DNA of 45,000 bases, taken from NCBI RefSeq assembly GCF_964340395.1, contig NC_135557.1, positions 25,782,614 through 25,827,613 of the forward strand. Direction: 5' to 3'. Shown here one piece after another: positions 34,367-45,000 of the stretch (position 1 is its first letter; every line of letters starts with the position of its first letter). Position numbers and translations under genes: made by a program. Under the pieces are notes generated by a model, which did not search any database, had not been told where the DNA came from, and worked only from the letters and a program-made list of their open reading frames with translations. The DNA comes from Glandiceps talaboti. Its lineage: Eukaryota; Hemichordata; Enteropneusta; Spengelidae.

Positions 34367-34750
34367 ACAGGGCAAACTGTCTCAAACTCACTGACAGGGT
34401 GATATGACATATAAGGGAGAAAACTACTGTATCAGTCACTACTCAGACAGGGTGAGATGATGTATTGTCACACAAGATACCGCCACCCATCACTGATGCA
34501 GTGGCATGACACTTATCTTACACAATAACACAAGATACAAAGAAACTTAATCACATATATTTACTGAAGTTCTTACTTTCTTAGTGAGCCTTACAGAAGA
34601 CCCCCTCCCCTCCCCCTCTCATTTTGTTCTGAAATGGACTACCTGTCTAATGAAATACATGGCACTGCATCAAATTTACAACACAGATAGGGATGGTTGT
34701 CAAAACATTGATATTTCCTATTTATACAAGGTTTAATTCTAATACTCAAT

Positions 34751-44689
<9,939 letters not shown>

Positions 44690-44710
<21 letters not shown>

Positions 44711-44935
44711 CTAGATCAAGATATACCATCATAAATAAAATACACATTACATGATGACGTGTCCAATTCCTAGATCAAGATATACCATCATAAATAAAAT
44801 ACACATTACATGATGACGTGTCCATTTCCTAGATCAAGATATACCATCATAAATAAAATACACATTACATGATGACGTGTCCATTTCCTAGATCAAGATA
44901 TATCATCATAAATAAAATACACATTACATGTGATT
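44690..44935. repeat. 59-bp repeat carrying NFRKB exon a acceptor
   Basis: Four copies at exact 59-bp spacing. Each holds CTAG|GAATTGGACACGTCATC or a one-base variant, the acceptor and first 17 bases of exon a. The rest of the window to 45000 is probable intron. Confidence 0.92.
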
Positions 44936-45000
44936 TCTTTTTGAAAGCACAATTGTCCACATTTTTTCATTTTGACTCACAATAACAAAATATGGCCATC

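Overview
This is eukaryotic (metazoan) genomic DNA. Genes are split into many short exons with GT-AG introns, and the introns are AT-rich and full of microsatellites, minisatellites and transposon remnants. The protein families, intron density and repeat style suit a marine invertebrate. A deuterostome such as amphioxus or a hemichordate is my guess, but the sequence does not settle the species.

Three protein-coding genes can be reconstructed exon by exon with consistent reading phase. (1) Minus strand, about 14590 down to 2547 and continuing off the left edge: a secreted or membrane receptor ectodomain with a signal peptide, two tandem LamG/pentraxin-like domains, an Asp-homopolymer, a GAIN-like region and the first half of a GPS motif. 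A polycystin-1-like (PKD1L) protein is favoured and an adhesion GPCR is the alternative. (2) Plus strand, 20619-32188: a complete 11-exon CLCA-family gene (about 1072 aa) with HEXXH metalloprotease motif, VWA/MIDAS, beta-sandwich/FnIII region, Thr-rich stalk and a C-terminal transmembrane helix. (3) Minus strand, 44710 down to 34751 and continuing off the right edge: NFRKB (INO80 complex subunit), 11 exons, about 1113 aa, lacking only its N-terminal part. Genes 1 and 2 are divergent with a 6-kb spacer. Genes 2 and 3 are convergent, with stops 2.6 kb apart.

The mobile and repeat content is rich. It includes a Penelope-like remnant (12743-13293) whose tail, and a second inverted copy at 25752-26117, contain hammerhead-ribozyme-like motifs; three LINE 3' ends; and several MITE/foldback families. 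One MITE family has a 104-bp copy inserted exactly at the CLCA exon 8 splice donor, duplicating it. A second copy, inside NFRKB, has had its 51-bp left arm amplified to about 25 tandem copies.

The most striking pattern is that several minisatellites are built from splice junctions. Their repeat units contain a real exon edge plus its 3' or 5' splice site, so the arrays lay down rows of decoy splice sites next to the true one (5141-5412, 43256-43470, 44068-44235, 44690-44935, and a 93-bp in-frame acceptor duplication at 40884/40977).
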